The position numbers and the translations under genes were made by a program. DNA of 64,000 bases from Dastarcus helophoroides (lineage: Eukaryota > Arthropoda > Insecta > Coleoptera > Bothrideridae). The stretch covers positions 32,326,992 through 32,390,991 of the forward strand of contig CM053329.1 in assembly GCA_028583605.1 (NCBI GenBank). The letters are read 5' to 3'. This document shows positions 46,205 to 57,798 of this stretch, one piece after another; within the stretch, counting starts at the first letter, position 1, and every line of letters begins with the position of its first letter. Below the pieces are notes generated by a model that saw only the letters and a program-made list of their open reading frames with translations, was not told where the DNA came from and ran no database searches.

Positions 46205-49086
46205 CTGGAAAAGAAAAAACATGTCACATTTTTAAATCAACCCTTGTAGCCTTTAAATTGCATCGAACTTCTGATCATTTTCCACCAAATTTCAAATGTA
46301 AACTTTTTTTAGAGATTTCGATTTTTCTTTAAGTTATGACACTAATATTGAAATTTTGAGATTTTCTGGAAAGAATGTTTTTTTAATGTGATCTTTAATC
46401 GTAGAATGTATTGCCTTTGAGACATTTCGAGAAGGAGTTTTAGAAATCTCAGATTTTATCTGCGAAATTTTGATTATAATTTTTAAATATTTAGTTCCAA
46501 CCAGAAACACCGTCATGGAAAACCTCCAAGGACAATGTTTTTTGAGACCTCTACCTTTCTTGAAGAAAATTTCTGGCCAGATGCATGGGCCAGTGGTCCA
46601 TTTTTTTCTTATGTTTAATTAACATATAAATATCCACCATGATATTTTCGTTTATTCCTTGAAGGTTGATTATTCAGTCAACGCTTTGAAACAATTTCAT
46701 GTACCCTCGGAGCTACGCATGCCAGAGGGTGAGAAATGCTGCCCTAGAATATTGTAAATGCAATTTCGATGCTGATATTCCTCAAAAGCTTATTGATGTC
46801 AAAATTTTGATGAATAACTTTATACCAAAAATTATATAATTTTTCTTGTGTACGGTTTTTGATAATCGAGTAATCGTCTTAAACAGAATAATATTTTGTG
46901 AAATATTTACAAGTGTATCAGATTTATAATATGTGAGTAATTAAGGTAAGTAACGAGTATAAAACAGACCACATATGCCTCGTTTTCTGTCCTAAAAAAT
47001 TTGGGTCATTGGGTGTTTTTTTATGGGAACGCATAATCATTAAAAAGTGTAATAAAATTAATCAAGCTCACGAGAAACAGCTTCCTCTCTAATATTTTGA
47101 CGGCCATAAATTCTGCTTACAACAAACCTGACAGTTCGAATATCCTGGAAAATCAAATTATACATGATTTACCTTTCATTGCGTTCAAAGTTGAATTCCA
47201 CCAACATCCGTTTTGTTACATTGTTTTAGAAACATGGATAAGTTGGGGTTATTTAAATAATTGCTTGCCAGTCGTAGGAATGTTAGGTAATTTACCTATT
47301 TTTTGTAAATATTAAATGTCCAGATATTTACTACGTTTTTTGATCATATTTTGCTGCCAAAACATAGTTTTAAACATAAAAAGTAAGCATTTATAAATGT
47401 TTCTCTCAACTTACAAAAATCACTAAAAATTCACAATAAAAAAAGTCAGATTTTTTATACTCACTGGAAAAAGTTATAAAATAAATATGATGTGTGAGGA
47501 TCAAAATATTAAGCATAAGACCAAAATATTGAGAACAATGAAAAAAAAACTACTCTCAATTCTGAAAAAAGTCAAATTTTTCATTAGGACATTTTGAGAA
47601 AATATCCAAATTCTGAGAGACAAGTTGTAAAATAAATATGAATTTTGGGCATTAAAATGCCGAGAACAAAATTAAATTTAAAAAAAAACGTCAAATTTTG
47701 AACTAAATATAAATTTGAAAAGGTAAATTTAGAAAAAACCCTAAATTTTTAGAAAAAACCGGATCCAAAAACAAAGATGATATTTCACAGCTCTCTCAAT
47801 TTTTAAAGATAGAATTTGAATTTTTACTAACTCAAATTTTTCAAAAAAAGAGCAGTTTAAGAAGAAAATTGAACCTTTAGTAAAAATTACTAATTTAGAA
47901 GAAAAGGTTGCAGAAATATTAAAAGTTTAATTTTGAGGAAAAGTTCAAAATTTTCAGTGGAAAGTTTTGAGAAAAGAATTGTTTTCGTAAATTTAGATTT
48001 ACATATAAAAAATGTAGAAGAGGCAGAATTTTTAGAAAAGAAAGAGATTTCGAAAATAGATAAATTTTAAAGAGAAAATAAATTCAAAGAAAACATATGC
48101 AAAATGTTAACAAAGTCAAAATTTAGAAAAAAAATCACAATTTTGTTAAAAAGTTAGATTTTGGAATAAATAAAATTTTCAACTAAAGGGATAACCATCG
48201 CAAATAAAATCAACATTTCAAAAAAAGATGAATTATTTTTTTTAATTTAAAGAAAAGATTAAAGTCTCTCAGGAAATAATTTTTTTCGATGTTTTTTTCA
48301 CTTCCATATTTTTGAGAAGATGAAACGAGAATTTCGAGAAAAAGCTACAATTTCAAAAAAATTTAAATATAAGTCACATATTCCAGAAAAAAAAGGTCAA
48401 ATTTTAACAGCAATGATGAGAAGAATAGCAAATTTGGCAAAAGAAATCGAAATTTTAAGTTAAAGTTAGCTGTTGAGAGATAAAGTCGAATTTTGACAAA
48501 GTCAAATTGGTCAAAAAAAATTAGTTTTTTTTTGATTAAAAACTTATTTGATGAATTTGATAATAAATTCAAATTAGCTAAAAAAAACCGCATCAATTGC
48601 ACACTTCAGCTATGTCAGATAGATCGGAGAGTCTTGGCAAAGGCACAAAACCTACAGTATTTCGAAACCACTCGGTTAGAATAAAAACTTTGAAACAAAA
48701 TTTTAAATGTTAAGGTAAATCGTTATTCAAATCATTTGGAGGAAAAATTCAAAAATTCTGAAAGAAACAAAATTGTGGAAAAGTTTGAAATCTTCACAAG
48801 TATTATAATTTGAGAAATTTTTTAATTAGAAATTAAAAAATAATGATTCAAGAACAATCAAAATTTGAAAAAAATAAATATTTCTTTCAACATATTTTTT
48901 TAAATCTACCTTTTTATCCAAAATGAGATTTTTTGTTTGAATTTAAACTAAAGTTGTGTGTATATAGTCATGGTTATAGTTTTCGAATGGAAAATCAAAA
49001 TTAGGAACTTAAAAAATTAATAAACGTCAGATAACTCGATTTTTATTGGGGTTATATCACCTTAAAAGCATAAAATGCTTACTTAC
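46205..49086. other. Receptor intron of 2.9 kb
   Basis: From about 47380 to 48960 this is quasi-repeat A-rich sequence (AAAAAGTCAAATTTTGAG). Plus-strand frames at 47097-47315 and 48493-48684 have no recognisable motif. Confidence 0.45.
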
Positions 49087-49291
49087 CTTCTGTATCTTGG
49101 GAGCTTCTTGAAATTTCAATCAAGATAGCTGTGTAAGCTATACTCATAATGAAGAAAGGAATAATGTACAGGCACATCACACAGGTGAGGTTGTAGGCAA
49201 TTTCCTGGGATTTCGATGTAAAAAAACCAAACGATACACATTGCTCATAGTCTTGGATGAATGGATGTTTTCGGACTCGAAAAACAAATAA
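49087..49291 (-). CDS. Receptor exon with extracellular loop 2 and TM5
   Basis: Acceptor TTCTGTTTCAG ends at 49292; donor G|GTAAGT starts at 49086. It encodes LFVFRVRKHPFIQDYEQC, whose Cys would form the loop-2 disulfide with TM3, then VSFGFFTSKSQEIAYNLTC leading into TM5 (MCLYIIPFFIMSIAYTAIL) and IEISRSSQDTE at the start of intracellular loop 3. HP...Y.QCV.F.FF...QE.AYN and ...Y..IL.EISR fit the AKH, ACP and corazonin receptor group. I lean to the AKH/corazonin-related peptide (ACP) receptor, but subfamily assignment needs the missing TM1-TM4. Confidence 0.87.
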
Positions 49292-52220
49292 CTGAAACAG
49301 AAAAAAAGTTGTCAAAGATTTAACATTACAAGTGTTTAATTGCTATAAATTAAAGTAAGAGCATTATAATTAAAACTAAATTCTAATTCCAGTGAATTAA
49401 CAGCTTGTCGGTTAAATTAAATTTGAGCAAAAACTCGCATCCTTCCATCCAGAGGTTCACAAACATTTTAGTAACCCTAGAGCATTTTTGGTAGAAACGT
49501 AGCAGAACATCACCTTTCTTATCATGTTTATAAGAATTAAATTCGTTTTCTCAAGCGCTATATTTAAGTGAATTTAATTATTGTTTGGAAAATCTAACGT
49601 ACAAAAGAATGGCAAAGTTTCCCACTTCAGCCATGCAGTGGCAGTTTCTGTAATAATAATAATAATAATGTAACTACTAGGATAGATACACATACACATT
49701 ATTTAAGATAGTTCACCAATCAACGGCTTTTCTATAGATTTTCTTTAATTTTCTATTAAATGTTATTAACAATATTGACTATAAGCCGGCAAAATTAAAA
49801 CACTCGTGCCGCTGTCAAAGCCGAAATAATCAATGCCAAACTTTAGAATTTTTATCATTTAAAGTATAAGTAAGAATACTTTTGAAACGATTTTAATTTT
49901 TTACGGCCAAACCCCCCTCTAGATATTAATAAACAAGTAATATTTATGTATGGTGGTTTTTCGAATGAAATAGTAAAATATGACGATTTTTAGAGGTACC
50001 GTTTTTGTAACAGCAATCTAAAGTTATACATTTCACGAAATTTCCATGCTTCATTCCATACGTTAGGAAAACATCTTAAAGTAATGGCAACGTAACAGGT
50101 CTATTACTCCTAATTGCTATTGGAAAAAGTTCCGCCTCATGAATTTTTCGCATAAACACCGCGCAGTGTTGTCGGGTCAGAAAATGTACTGTAAAATCAG
50201 CTTGGGATTTTGTATCATTTTATCCACGCTTACAATCTATGCTAAGAACTGAACAGTGATGGCAGTCTGGAGCTTACATCTTGCTTAAGGTGGCGCAGAT
50301 CTTACGTTCTAAAAACTCTAAGCTACGATTAGTGCTGGTTAAGTGTCTTTAAATCGTCAAGAAATACATGAAATAAAATCAGTAATATTCAGAACTCTTA
50401 AGTTAATTAACAAATTAATTCAACTTTAGAAGTAGATACAGAAAAAAAAATTTATAGCAGGTTGTAATATTTTGAATATGGTTTTTAAATAAAAGTAACC
50501 TTTAATAGCTTGAAATAAATGCAATCGGAAATTCTCAAAGTACGTTAAAGGAAATGGTGATAGCAAAAAATGCATTACATGTTCGTTATTCGTTGCATAT
50601 TTCAGAAGACCTGAAAATGCAGAAAAACAGCTGATAATGCTGTCACAATTCATATGCGCCATCTGCAGCATTTTATTTCTAAGCGGAATTTGCACATAAT
50701 ATGGGTGCAGGCGTTCAACAGAGCAAAGGATAATAATTTACGACAACGTTAGAGAATTTGAATCGAGATTGGGATGCTTTTAAGGATTACAGAGCGCGAC
50801 TGAGCGCTTCCTGGTTTGAAAAGTGTCGCTAACAAGTCGCAAATCATAAAAGGGTTCATTCAGATCATTAAAGAAGCTTCGCATTTCTTATACATAAGTA
50901 CATATCGAATTTAAACACAAAATTTTAGAAAAAGGAATTTCTCATGAATTAAAAACTAAGAGCAAATTTTTGAGAAAAACACGCAAAATAATTCTGTCTG
51001 GATTTTATTTATTTACTTACTTCTTTTTTTAATTACTTTTACGTACTTTTTTCTTTTCCTTTTAATCAAAACTTCAGGTTTACTTTGAAAAAGTTTTAAA
51101 TTGTGAGGTTAAATTGTTCAATTTAGAAAATTATCGCTTAGTCTCGAAATTTTGATTTTTATCTTAAAATGTTCAGCTGATGACAGCAAATTTACGAAAG
51201 ATAACATTTGGAAAACGCAACTGAAATTTCGATTTCAAAAATCTAAATCTTGGGTTTTAAGTGGAAACAATAAGTTTTATTTATAAATTAAAAAATGAGG
51301 TTTAAAAAAAGCGAGAAGGGAAAAAAGCGAGTAGGGAAAAAAGTTTGAAAAGCAGAGAATATTTTCAAAATATACTTTTTTCAATTCCTCCATCTCTTAG
51401 ATTTTCTTATTCAATCTTGATGTTGTAATTCCAGAAATTTGGGAAAAATGTAAGAAATGACATTTCATCAAAAACATTTTTCTGGAAGCTGAGAGTTTAA
51501 ATTTGAAATAAACATTTGTAAGTTTGTCACTGCGAACCAAGTACGAGTTTAGTTTTCGGAAAGTTGCTCTAAATTGAAAATGAAAACAATACTGTAAGAA
51601 GATAGGCTCAGCCACAAAATATTATGACGTTATATTTTTTTACGGAAGAGATACACGTTTTCGTCAAATTTCCTGCTTAAAGTGACTCATTAAAAGGAAG
51701 TGAAGCATGTACATCTTGGGACTTTGAAATTATAACTATCTTAAGATGACAGTCAACATGGAAAAGCATGTTTCTAATTTAACCTACCATATGAAGTTTA
51801 AACTAGGCAACCCTAGGGGAAATGAGGATATATACGTACACGTTCACATTCAGGAAATTACAAATAATACCACTTTAAGCCACGCTTTCATAGATTGTTA
51901 ATTTATTAAATAATCTAACTTTAGCATATATGTAATTTTTTAATGGAGGGAATATAAACCAGAAACAATTGGTTGGAAGCATTTTGAAAAAAAAAAAAAC
52001 TATTTAGTTCATGTATGTTTTCAAAGCGTGTTTAAGCACTTTACTAGGTTGTAAAATGCAGCAGCATCATGAAGGGAAACAGCTTTCATGTTATCTACAT
52101 AAAATGCTGCACAGATCTACTTGCAACGGGCAGTCCCATTATGTCGTTAGAGCATTGCCAGTACGATGCGGAAATAAAAATAGACTGCCATAAACAGTCC
52201 CTTTAAATAAGGATAAATTG
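49292..52220. other. Receptor intron or 5' part, no exon identified
   Basis: I looked for TM1-TM4 and DRY-type exons on the minus strand and found none. A short AAT microsatellite lies at 49651-49669. The 89-codon minus frame at 50426-50695 and the 72-codon minus frame at 51397-51615 show no receptor or other motif. Confidence 0.4.
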
Positions 52221-52224
52221 TAAT

Positions 52225-52435
52225 GATAGAGAAACATTCTGTTCGCTTACAAGTTCCAGAGTTTGGATGTTCTATAGAAAAGAGTTTTAATATACAAAAG
52301 TTCTCATTGTGTTAAGCTGTACCGTACAGGAATTTGATAACTCCGATTGTCTCATCTGTCTGAAGCCTTTGAGCGAATGTGACCTATTAGACTCTGCAAG
52401 AGTCCTTCATGATAATAGAGAATTTGAGTGGTCAG
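52225..52435 (-). pseudogene. LINE C-terminal fragment, copy 1
   Basis: The minus strand encodes a short stretch with HTRQSE and NSCTVQL, homologous to the better preserved copy at 55105-55500 (FLRHTRQSEAANSYAVQL). The DNA alignment is visible by eye: GTGTTAAGCTGTACCGTACA here against GTGTCAAGCTGGACCGCATA near 55270. Confidence 0.6.
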
Positions 52436-52772
52436 AAAGTAAAAGTTTCAAGCAGGTTTGTTGGGAACTTGGGGAACAACATTTGAATTGCCTGTACTTT
52501 AGATGATTCGTCCCAGCGTTGTTCCCACAAGTCCTGAATTTTTATGTTTTGGTAAAATTTGATGTGACGAATGGAATCAGAGTTATCTCGTATGGTACTT
52601 TCGTCGAAAAACTGAGAATGGGTTTGCTTTAGGCATTGCATGCACTAGGTCCTCTCCAGAATGAGATTGAGTGGAAGCAGTTCTGTAATGACACCGCATC
52701 CGTTAGGATACCTCTATATCCGCAGATTAATATTTGACAGAATAATCCATAAATGGATAATATTTATTTCTG

Positions 52773-53345
52773 TTAGCTACAAGATTCAGTAGATGTATCC
52801 AGATTTCGTTCGATACCACAAGCAATTAATGGAATAATTTTATTGTAAATTGTCAGTAATGGTTGCGTCTTATTAGTTGACCAAGTGTTTTGTATTTTTC
52901 TTCGAAGACCCATCTCTATAATGTTGAAACGTTTGCAGATATAGTTTATGTGTTTAGTAAATATCAATTTGCCGTCGAGAAGAACACCCAAGTACTTCAA
53001 TTCAGAAACCACTTTAATATTTCTGGTGCCCACTCTAATGCGAACGTCACGGTGACGAATTTATTTAACATTTATAATAATGTTTCAGAAATTGTCATTT
53101 TTCAAGCTTTGGTCCCGACAGTTAGGGAGTTCATGCACTGTTGGCCAAAGTTACATAGGTCTTGGCGATGATCAGATGAATTTATATAAACAAGATCATC
53201 TGCATAAGCCATTGCCTTTACACCTGTGGGAGTTTCTTGTTCGATCAGCTCATCGAGTTAATAATTTTAAAGGGTGGGGCCAAGAATAGACCCCTGCGGA
53301 TATCCTTTTGTCACAATTTGGCAAAAAGATATACTTCTTTGCGTA
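52773..53345 (-). pseudogene. LINE reverse transcriptase fragment (R1-like)
   Basis: Read on the minus strand: KGYPQGSILGPTL (about 53276-53314), then after a gap MAYADDLVYINSSDH (YADD at 53194-53205), and then the 86-codon frame with VSELKYLGVLLDGKLIF. These are RT blocks of non-LTR elements in the right order; the GYPQGSILGP form and the KYLGV(L/I)LD block resemble the R1 group. Stops and frame changes separate the blocks, so it is dead. The priming function, target-primed reverse transcription, would have been in the nucleus. Confidence 0.75.
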
Positions 53346-53389
53346 GAGGCAAGACGAATAAAAAAAGAATACTAGGGAAAGTTCTCGAA

Positions 53390-53760
53390 AGACATGGAAC
53401 ACGACATATACGGAGGCCAAAAAAGAGTATATGGAATGCTGAGAAAAAACAAGATAGAGGTTAAAGATACAGTACAGACTAATCAAATGTCAATAGAAGA
53501 ATAGAAGGCATATTTCACGAGATTATAATATTAAATGGAAAACATCACAACACACAATTACACAAAGAAAATAGATGATGATGGAAGTGACACAGAAAGA
53601 TGTATAATAAGAGAAGAAGAGATGGAGCTTATACTAAAACAACTGAAAAATAGAAAATCGGCGGGGCCGTATAAGATAACTACTAAAATATGGAGAAGAA
53701 CGCTTAATAAAGGAACTTGCAAGTTTATTCCAAAAATTTACGAATCAATAAGCGATACTC
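53390..53760 (+). pseudogene. LINE reverse transcriptase N-terminal fragment, opposite strand
   Basis: The plus strand encodes EMELILKQLKNRKSAGPYKI (53625-53684), the segment just before the RT fingers in many non-LTR elements (usually LKNGKAPGPDGI). It is preceded by a tract with KKEYMECLRKN-like coding. It is a different element from its neighbours because it runs in the opposite direction, and it breaks at the palindrome near 53766. Confidence 0.6.
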
Positions 53761-53773
53761 GAAGTACTAAAAG

Positions 53774-53817
53774 TGTTCGACGTTTCGCCCACCATCGTAG
53801 GGGGCTTCTTCATGAAC
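53774..53817 (-). ncRNA. Hammerhead-like motif, left arm
   Basis: Minus strand: stem I GTTC/GAAC (perfect), core ATGAAGA (C3 changed to A), stem II GCCC/GGGC, GAAA, then self-complementary ACGT overlapping GAAA, and GTC. It is one base away from an intact first core segment. Confidence 0.45.
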
Positions 53818-54241
53818 AAAGAAAGAAAAATAGATAAAAAGAGTAATATGAGGGAATATACAAAAAAGAAAAAAAAATAAAAAGGCCAATTTCAAAACAT
53901 CAGAGCACGGTAACTCAGTATGTCCACCATACCAGAGGCGAAACTCTTCTGAATTAAAAATTGGTACAAAGGATAAGAAAGTTTAGACAGAAGAGCACGG
54001 TAACTCAGTGTGTCCACCATACTCTTCTTCAGAAGAGTTTCCCCTCTTGTATGGTGGACATACTGAGTTACCGTGCTCTTCTGTCTAAGCTTTCTTATCC
54101 TTTGTACCAAGTTTCAATTCAGAAGAGTTTCGCCTTTGGTATAGTGGACATCCGTGCTCTGATGTTTTGAAATTGGCCTTTTTATTTTTTTTTATTTTTT
54201 GCATATTCCCTCATATTCCTCTTCATCTATTTTTCTTTCTT

Positions 54242-54286
54242 TGTTCCTGAAGAAGCCCCCTACGATGGTGGGCGAAACGTCGAATA
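54242..54286 (+). ncRNA. Candidate hammerhead ribozyme, right arm
   Basis: Plus strand: TGTTC (54242-54246) pairs with GAATA (54282-54286) as stem I. The core CTGAAGA (54247-54253) fits CUGANGA exactly. Stem II GCCC (54255-54258) pairs with GGGC (54270-54273). GAAA is at 54274-54277, ACGT (54277-54280) would be a self-complementary stem III, and GTC at 54279-54281 is the expected cleavage triplet. One extra A lies between core and stem II. Stem III has no loop, so activity would need two molecules. Known family: type I hammerheads with minimal stem III are reported in Penelope-like elements. Confidence 0.55.
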
Positions 54287-54296
54287 CTTTTAGTAG

Positions 54297-55015
54297 TTCT
54301 TTGACACGGTCCAATCCCGGAAAGTATATCCTGTAAGAAAAGTTTTTGTCTGGCAGAGGTTTCTTTGATAAATTTTCTTTTCAACAAGTCATGTCCTGGA
54401 GTCTTATTGGTGCTTATATAGGTAAACATATTTTCCAATTTGCTTTTCAGGTTCAATGTTATTTTAGGGTAATGGAATTATTACCTTACAATCTTGTACA
54501 ACGTTATGTTGAAACCTATCGAGAATTTCATTGCTATCAGAAATAGCTTGGCGTTTCTTCAATTGTGCACGTTAACTCGTCATTGGTATGAAATACTAAA
54601 AGCATGCCTTTGCCATAGAATTTTCCTGATACTATTTTCAATACAGTTCCCCAGAGCATAGGTACCAGATCAAATTTTGCAAAGTTGTGCCCTAATTCTA
54701 TTCCTTGTCTTCTCCAGTAATTTTATATATTTTTCTTTGGCATCGAGTATTTGGCCGTAGAGTTAATCGCGATCAGTATTCACCAGTTTCTTGTAAGAAT
54801 AGTATCTTCTTTGCCAGATATACTTTTTTGAATCATTCTATATGGTCAATTCAACATTAAAGGCCAATTTGGATATGTCCTACAAGAAGATTTTCTAACG
54901 ATTTTCTAATGTATGTTATCATGAAAACTTTGGAGAACTGTGCCAATTTCATATGGTAGCCTAGATCCTGGCATCGTCTTCTGAATCTTTTTTATAATTT
55001 GATCAGTGTTTGTGT
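54297..55015 (-). pseudogene. LINE or related element debris on minus strand
   Basis: Minus-strand coding scraps: near 54630-54655 WGTVLKIVSGK, followed by CTIEET near 54570, which resembles the linker between endonuclease and RT in R1-like LINEs; and at 54883-55015 a protein-like stretch with NPLNFTGTDTNTDQII and YEIGTVLQSFHDN that I do not recognise. Frames are broken between them. A minus frame at 54300-54456 runs straight into the palindrome arm. Confidence 0.45.
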
Positions 55016-55104
55016 CTGTACCAGTAAAGTTTAGCGGGTTTGGGGAAAATATCTAATTTTTTTTTTAAGTTTAATCCACGCACAAAAGGCAACACCATTA
55101 TGCT

Positions 55105-55930
55105 TTAAAAGCACTGCGAGTGAGTAGGAGAGAAACAAGGATAGACGGCGATGAATCGCCTCTTAAACAATGATAGATTGTAACTCTTAGGGAAAATTCC
55201 TTTCAGTAACGAGTTCCATAGCTTAAAAATTCTATAAAAAAAAGAGCCTTCGTAAACAGAAGTCCTCAATGTGTCAAGCTGGACCGCATAGGAATTTGCT
55301 GCCTCCGACTGTCTTGTATGCCTCAAAAATATAGTCCTTGAGGGGATCAATCCTATTAATTCCTGCGAGCATCTTCCATGATAGTACTTGTAAGAAGAAG
55401 ATAAATCACCAACCATCCGCCTGTGCTCTAGTGTTTCGAGAGAATCGGTCAAACTTTTGTCATCAATTAGGCGAATAGGTCTTCTTTGAATTGAATCCAA
55501 AAGAGCTTAAGTGTGCATTGGAGCTAAACTCCAAACCTGAGAACAGTATTCTAATGTTGGCCTACCTTGAGCTTTGTATAGTGTGAGTAGCTGATGAGAA
55601 GTAAAAAATATTTAAGCTCTAAAAAGAAAGTCTAGCTTCTGAGAGGCGCACTTGGCAATGGCGCGCACATGATCGTCCTAAGAGAAGTCAGTGCTCGCAT
55701 TCACTTCTAGGATAGACAGCTTAAAACCGGGGCCTGAGTTTTTGAAGCGTTAAAGTTAACCAGTTTTTTTTACCCCATTCCAGAATGATTTCGAGATCCT
55801 GATTATTCATTGGTATCTGCAGTTCCCTTAGTCAATCGGAAGCAGCGACGGATAATGGTTTGTCTGAGAAAAAATATGACACCAGGCTACTATCATCTGC
55901 ATAGCTGTATATCGGGTTGGTAGTTAAAGC
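55105..55930 (-). pseudogene. LINE reverse transcriptase and C-terminus, copy 2
   Basis: The minus strand shows NPIYSYADDSSLVSYF (YADD at 55892-55903), a stretch with LEIILEWGKKNWL, LYKAQGRPTLEYCSQVW, then a clean 131-codon frame (55105-55500). That frame has LDSIQRRPIRLIDD, LEHRRMVGDLSSSYKYYHG, HTRQSE and LWNSLLKGIFPKSYNL. This is the thumb and C-terminal part of a Jockey/CR1-type LINE with no known catalytic role of its own. Two or more stops lie between the YADD and the clean frame. Confidence 0.8.
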
Positions 55931-55989
55931 TAATAAATCGTTTGTGTATAACAGAGAGACAGACAAATTAGATTCCACAGGGAGGATTT

Positions 55990-57160
55990 TGGCTGCATCA
56001 ACCCACGGCGTTTTTTTTTAGAGAAGACACGACAGACAGGCAAATTAGACACCATTTGATAGTTTTAAAATGTAATTTTCTATCCACTACTGACTTTGTA
56101 GGTACCAGAGAAAATTTTTGTTAAAGCTGTTATTGTCAAGTAATATTTAGGCCAGCACGGCAGAGGGCAACTAGGCAAGAATTCTAAAATCTGGTACGGG
56201 TATTTAAAGCACGTTAAAAATGATACAAGCCTTTAAAAAAGAAGGAGTCATTTTGAATTCACAAATACTTTATTTTCATTAATATAAATTAAACTTATAC
56301 TTTCAGTTTTCCTAACCACTACCCTGTCTTTCTAAATATTTCATTAGTTGACTACTGCAAAGTTTAACAAGGATACTTAGATTTATTTTATATTCTCCTC
56401 GTAATAGGTCCAAATTTGCCCCTGAATAAGTAAACTACTAAAGGAGACGAGTCCTTATCATCTGCTTGGGATTAATCCTCTTCATCTGAGGTTTCTTTAA
56501 ATAATAAATTAAGATCTCTTTATTGCTAGGGTCAGTTCCCCTTTCAACCAATAAACAGAGGTAGCCACTTCGGCAACTGCTCGTTTTCGCTGGGAGCACA
56601 AAACAAGGAACGGAGATTAGGCCGGTAATGTAACAATTTCATGTGGTTTTCACCAAAGCCCCCACGGGAATATACATAATACAACCGAATTCCGTAGCGC
56701 CTCCTTCTATGATAAACTTTTTCCGTTGCAAAAAAACCATAACTGCCAAGAAAAGGGGGCTTTGTTATGCTTTATTTAAATTAATTGCAGCTGTTCGCCT
56801 AGTTGGGAAACTTTTAAACTTGTAAAACTTCTCAGAGCGCTGGAATTAAAAGTATAAGTGGAATAATTATAGAGTGTAACAAGGTTTTTTTAGGATGCTC
56901 GAAATATGTATTCGTTTTCTGCTTACTGTAATTTGGCAAGTCACGCAAAAAATTAATCTATATGTCCCACTTCAAAGGGCTTGAAAGTTGGTGGAGTTTA
57001 CTTTGCCCTTGGACTAATTAAATGAATATATAAAATGATGTTATCTGTCTTTGTTAGAGGAAATTATATTTTTTCCACTTCCCGAAACAAAGCGTAAAGT
57101 GTAAATTATATTTAGGTCTATTATTTTTTACATAATTCTTAAGAACAAATAAAAAGTCTA
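55990..57160. other. No gene recognised
   Basis: Mixed sequence. The plus frame at 56643-56825 has no motif. I see no receptor exon on the minus strand. Confidence 0.35.
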
Positions 57161-57302
57161 TACAGGGTCTTCATGTGAACTATACAACTTTAGATCGCTG
57201 TGTCACGGTTATTTTTCATCGTATGATATAATTCAAAAAAATGTTTATGTTAGATGCAAGCCTCGAAGTAACATAACTTTATTATTTTATCGAACACTCT
57301 GT
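57161..57302. mobile_element. Short MITE-like element (~139 bp)
   Basis: CAGGGTCTTCATGTG (57163) preceded by TA, and from the right end at 57301 CAGAGTGTTCGATAA. Eight of the first ten bases match, and the tips resemble elements 1-4. The right-hand TA is not preserved. Confidence 0.35.
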
Positions 57303-57450
57303 TTATTTTTATATATCTGATAGAGTTTTTTGTTTCAATTTCATCGATATATAATTTGTGAAACTTACCTTCAATACTACTCTAGATATTAACAATAAAA
57401 TATTGCATGAAATAAGAATATTGATTTTGAGAAAAATTTATTTTAAAATT

Positions 57451-57798
57451 CTAATTTTTATACAATATACATACGCTTTTAATGTGATTGCAAATGTGAA
57501 TGATTCCGAGGAACAGATATAAATTTTGTATAAATATCAGGTGGGTTACACGTTTTGTAAGACAAATGGCAGACATTACCAAAGAGTAGAAATTTCTGCT
57601 GATTTTGGTTGTACAATCATTGTGGTGGGTGGAAAGGCAATTTTCCAAAAGCACTCTTGACAATTCGAGTAATACATCATTACACATGGTAATAAACCAA
57701 AAATAAATTTTGCACATGCTGCTAAAGAGAATAGGGGAAGAATATATCGCCTGTTTCCTTTCTAATACTCCCAAACCCTTTACTAAATTATTACCCAA
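57451..57798 (-). CDS. Unrecognised 115-codon frame
   Basis: It starts MGNNLVKGLGVLERKQ and can be extended upstream to an acceptor-like AAATTTAG near 57880. Composition is protein-like, with one or two hydrophobic stretches. No motif I know; it does not match the missing TM1-TM4 of the receptor. It may be an exon of an unidentified gene, transposon debris or chance. Confidence 0.22.
   Translation of the reverse strand: MGNNLVKGLGVLERKQAIYSSPILFSSMCKIYFWFITMCNDVLLELSRVLLENCLSTHHNDCTTKISRNFYSLVMSAICLTKRVTHLIFIQNLYLFLGIIHICNHIKSVCILYKN

Larger units (their letters stand above)
16061..49291 (-). other. Receptor gene, 3' five exons (spliced model)
   Basis: Five exons join in one frame on the minus strand: 49291-49087, 46204-46060, 31007-30826, 16900-16785 and 16291-16061. 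Phases agree at every junction (1, 2, 1, 0), every intron begins GT and ends AG, and the translation follows the order TM5, TM6, TM7, tail of a class A peptide receptor. Introns are 2882, 15052, 13925 and 493 bp. The 5' part (N-terminus, TM1-TM4, DRY motif) was not found in 49292-64000 and probably lies beyond the right edge. The large introns are filled with solo LTRs, foldback retroposons and long-inverted-repeat elements. The reading is intact over all five exons, so the gene appears functional. Confidence 0.85.
53766..54296. repeat. Large palindrome (two ~250-bp arms) with hammerhead cores
   Basis: Left arm 53766 to about 54024 and right arm about 54046 to 54296 are inverted copies, with a loop of only about 20 bp. 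The match runs from ACTAAAAGTGTTCGACGTTT at one tip through CATCAGAGCACGG and GTACAAAGGATAAG to the centre; a few indels and substitutions separate the arms. Each arm also holds a direct repeat of GAGCACGGTAACTCAG. Each tip contains a hammerhead-like sequence (listed separately). It may be paired terminal repeats of a Penelope-like element or a foldback transposon. Confidence 0.8.

Noticed and set aside
53892..54170. Two overlapping 70-codon frames with similar proteins on opposite strands
   Set aside because: The similarity is produced by the palindrome; neither is a gene.
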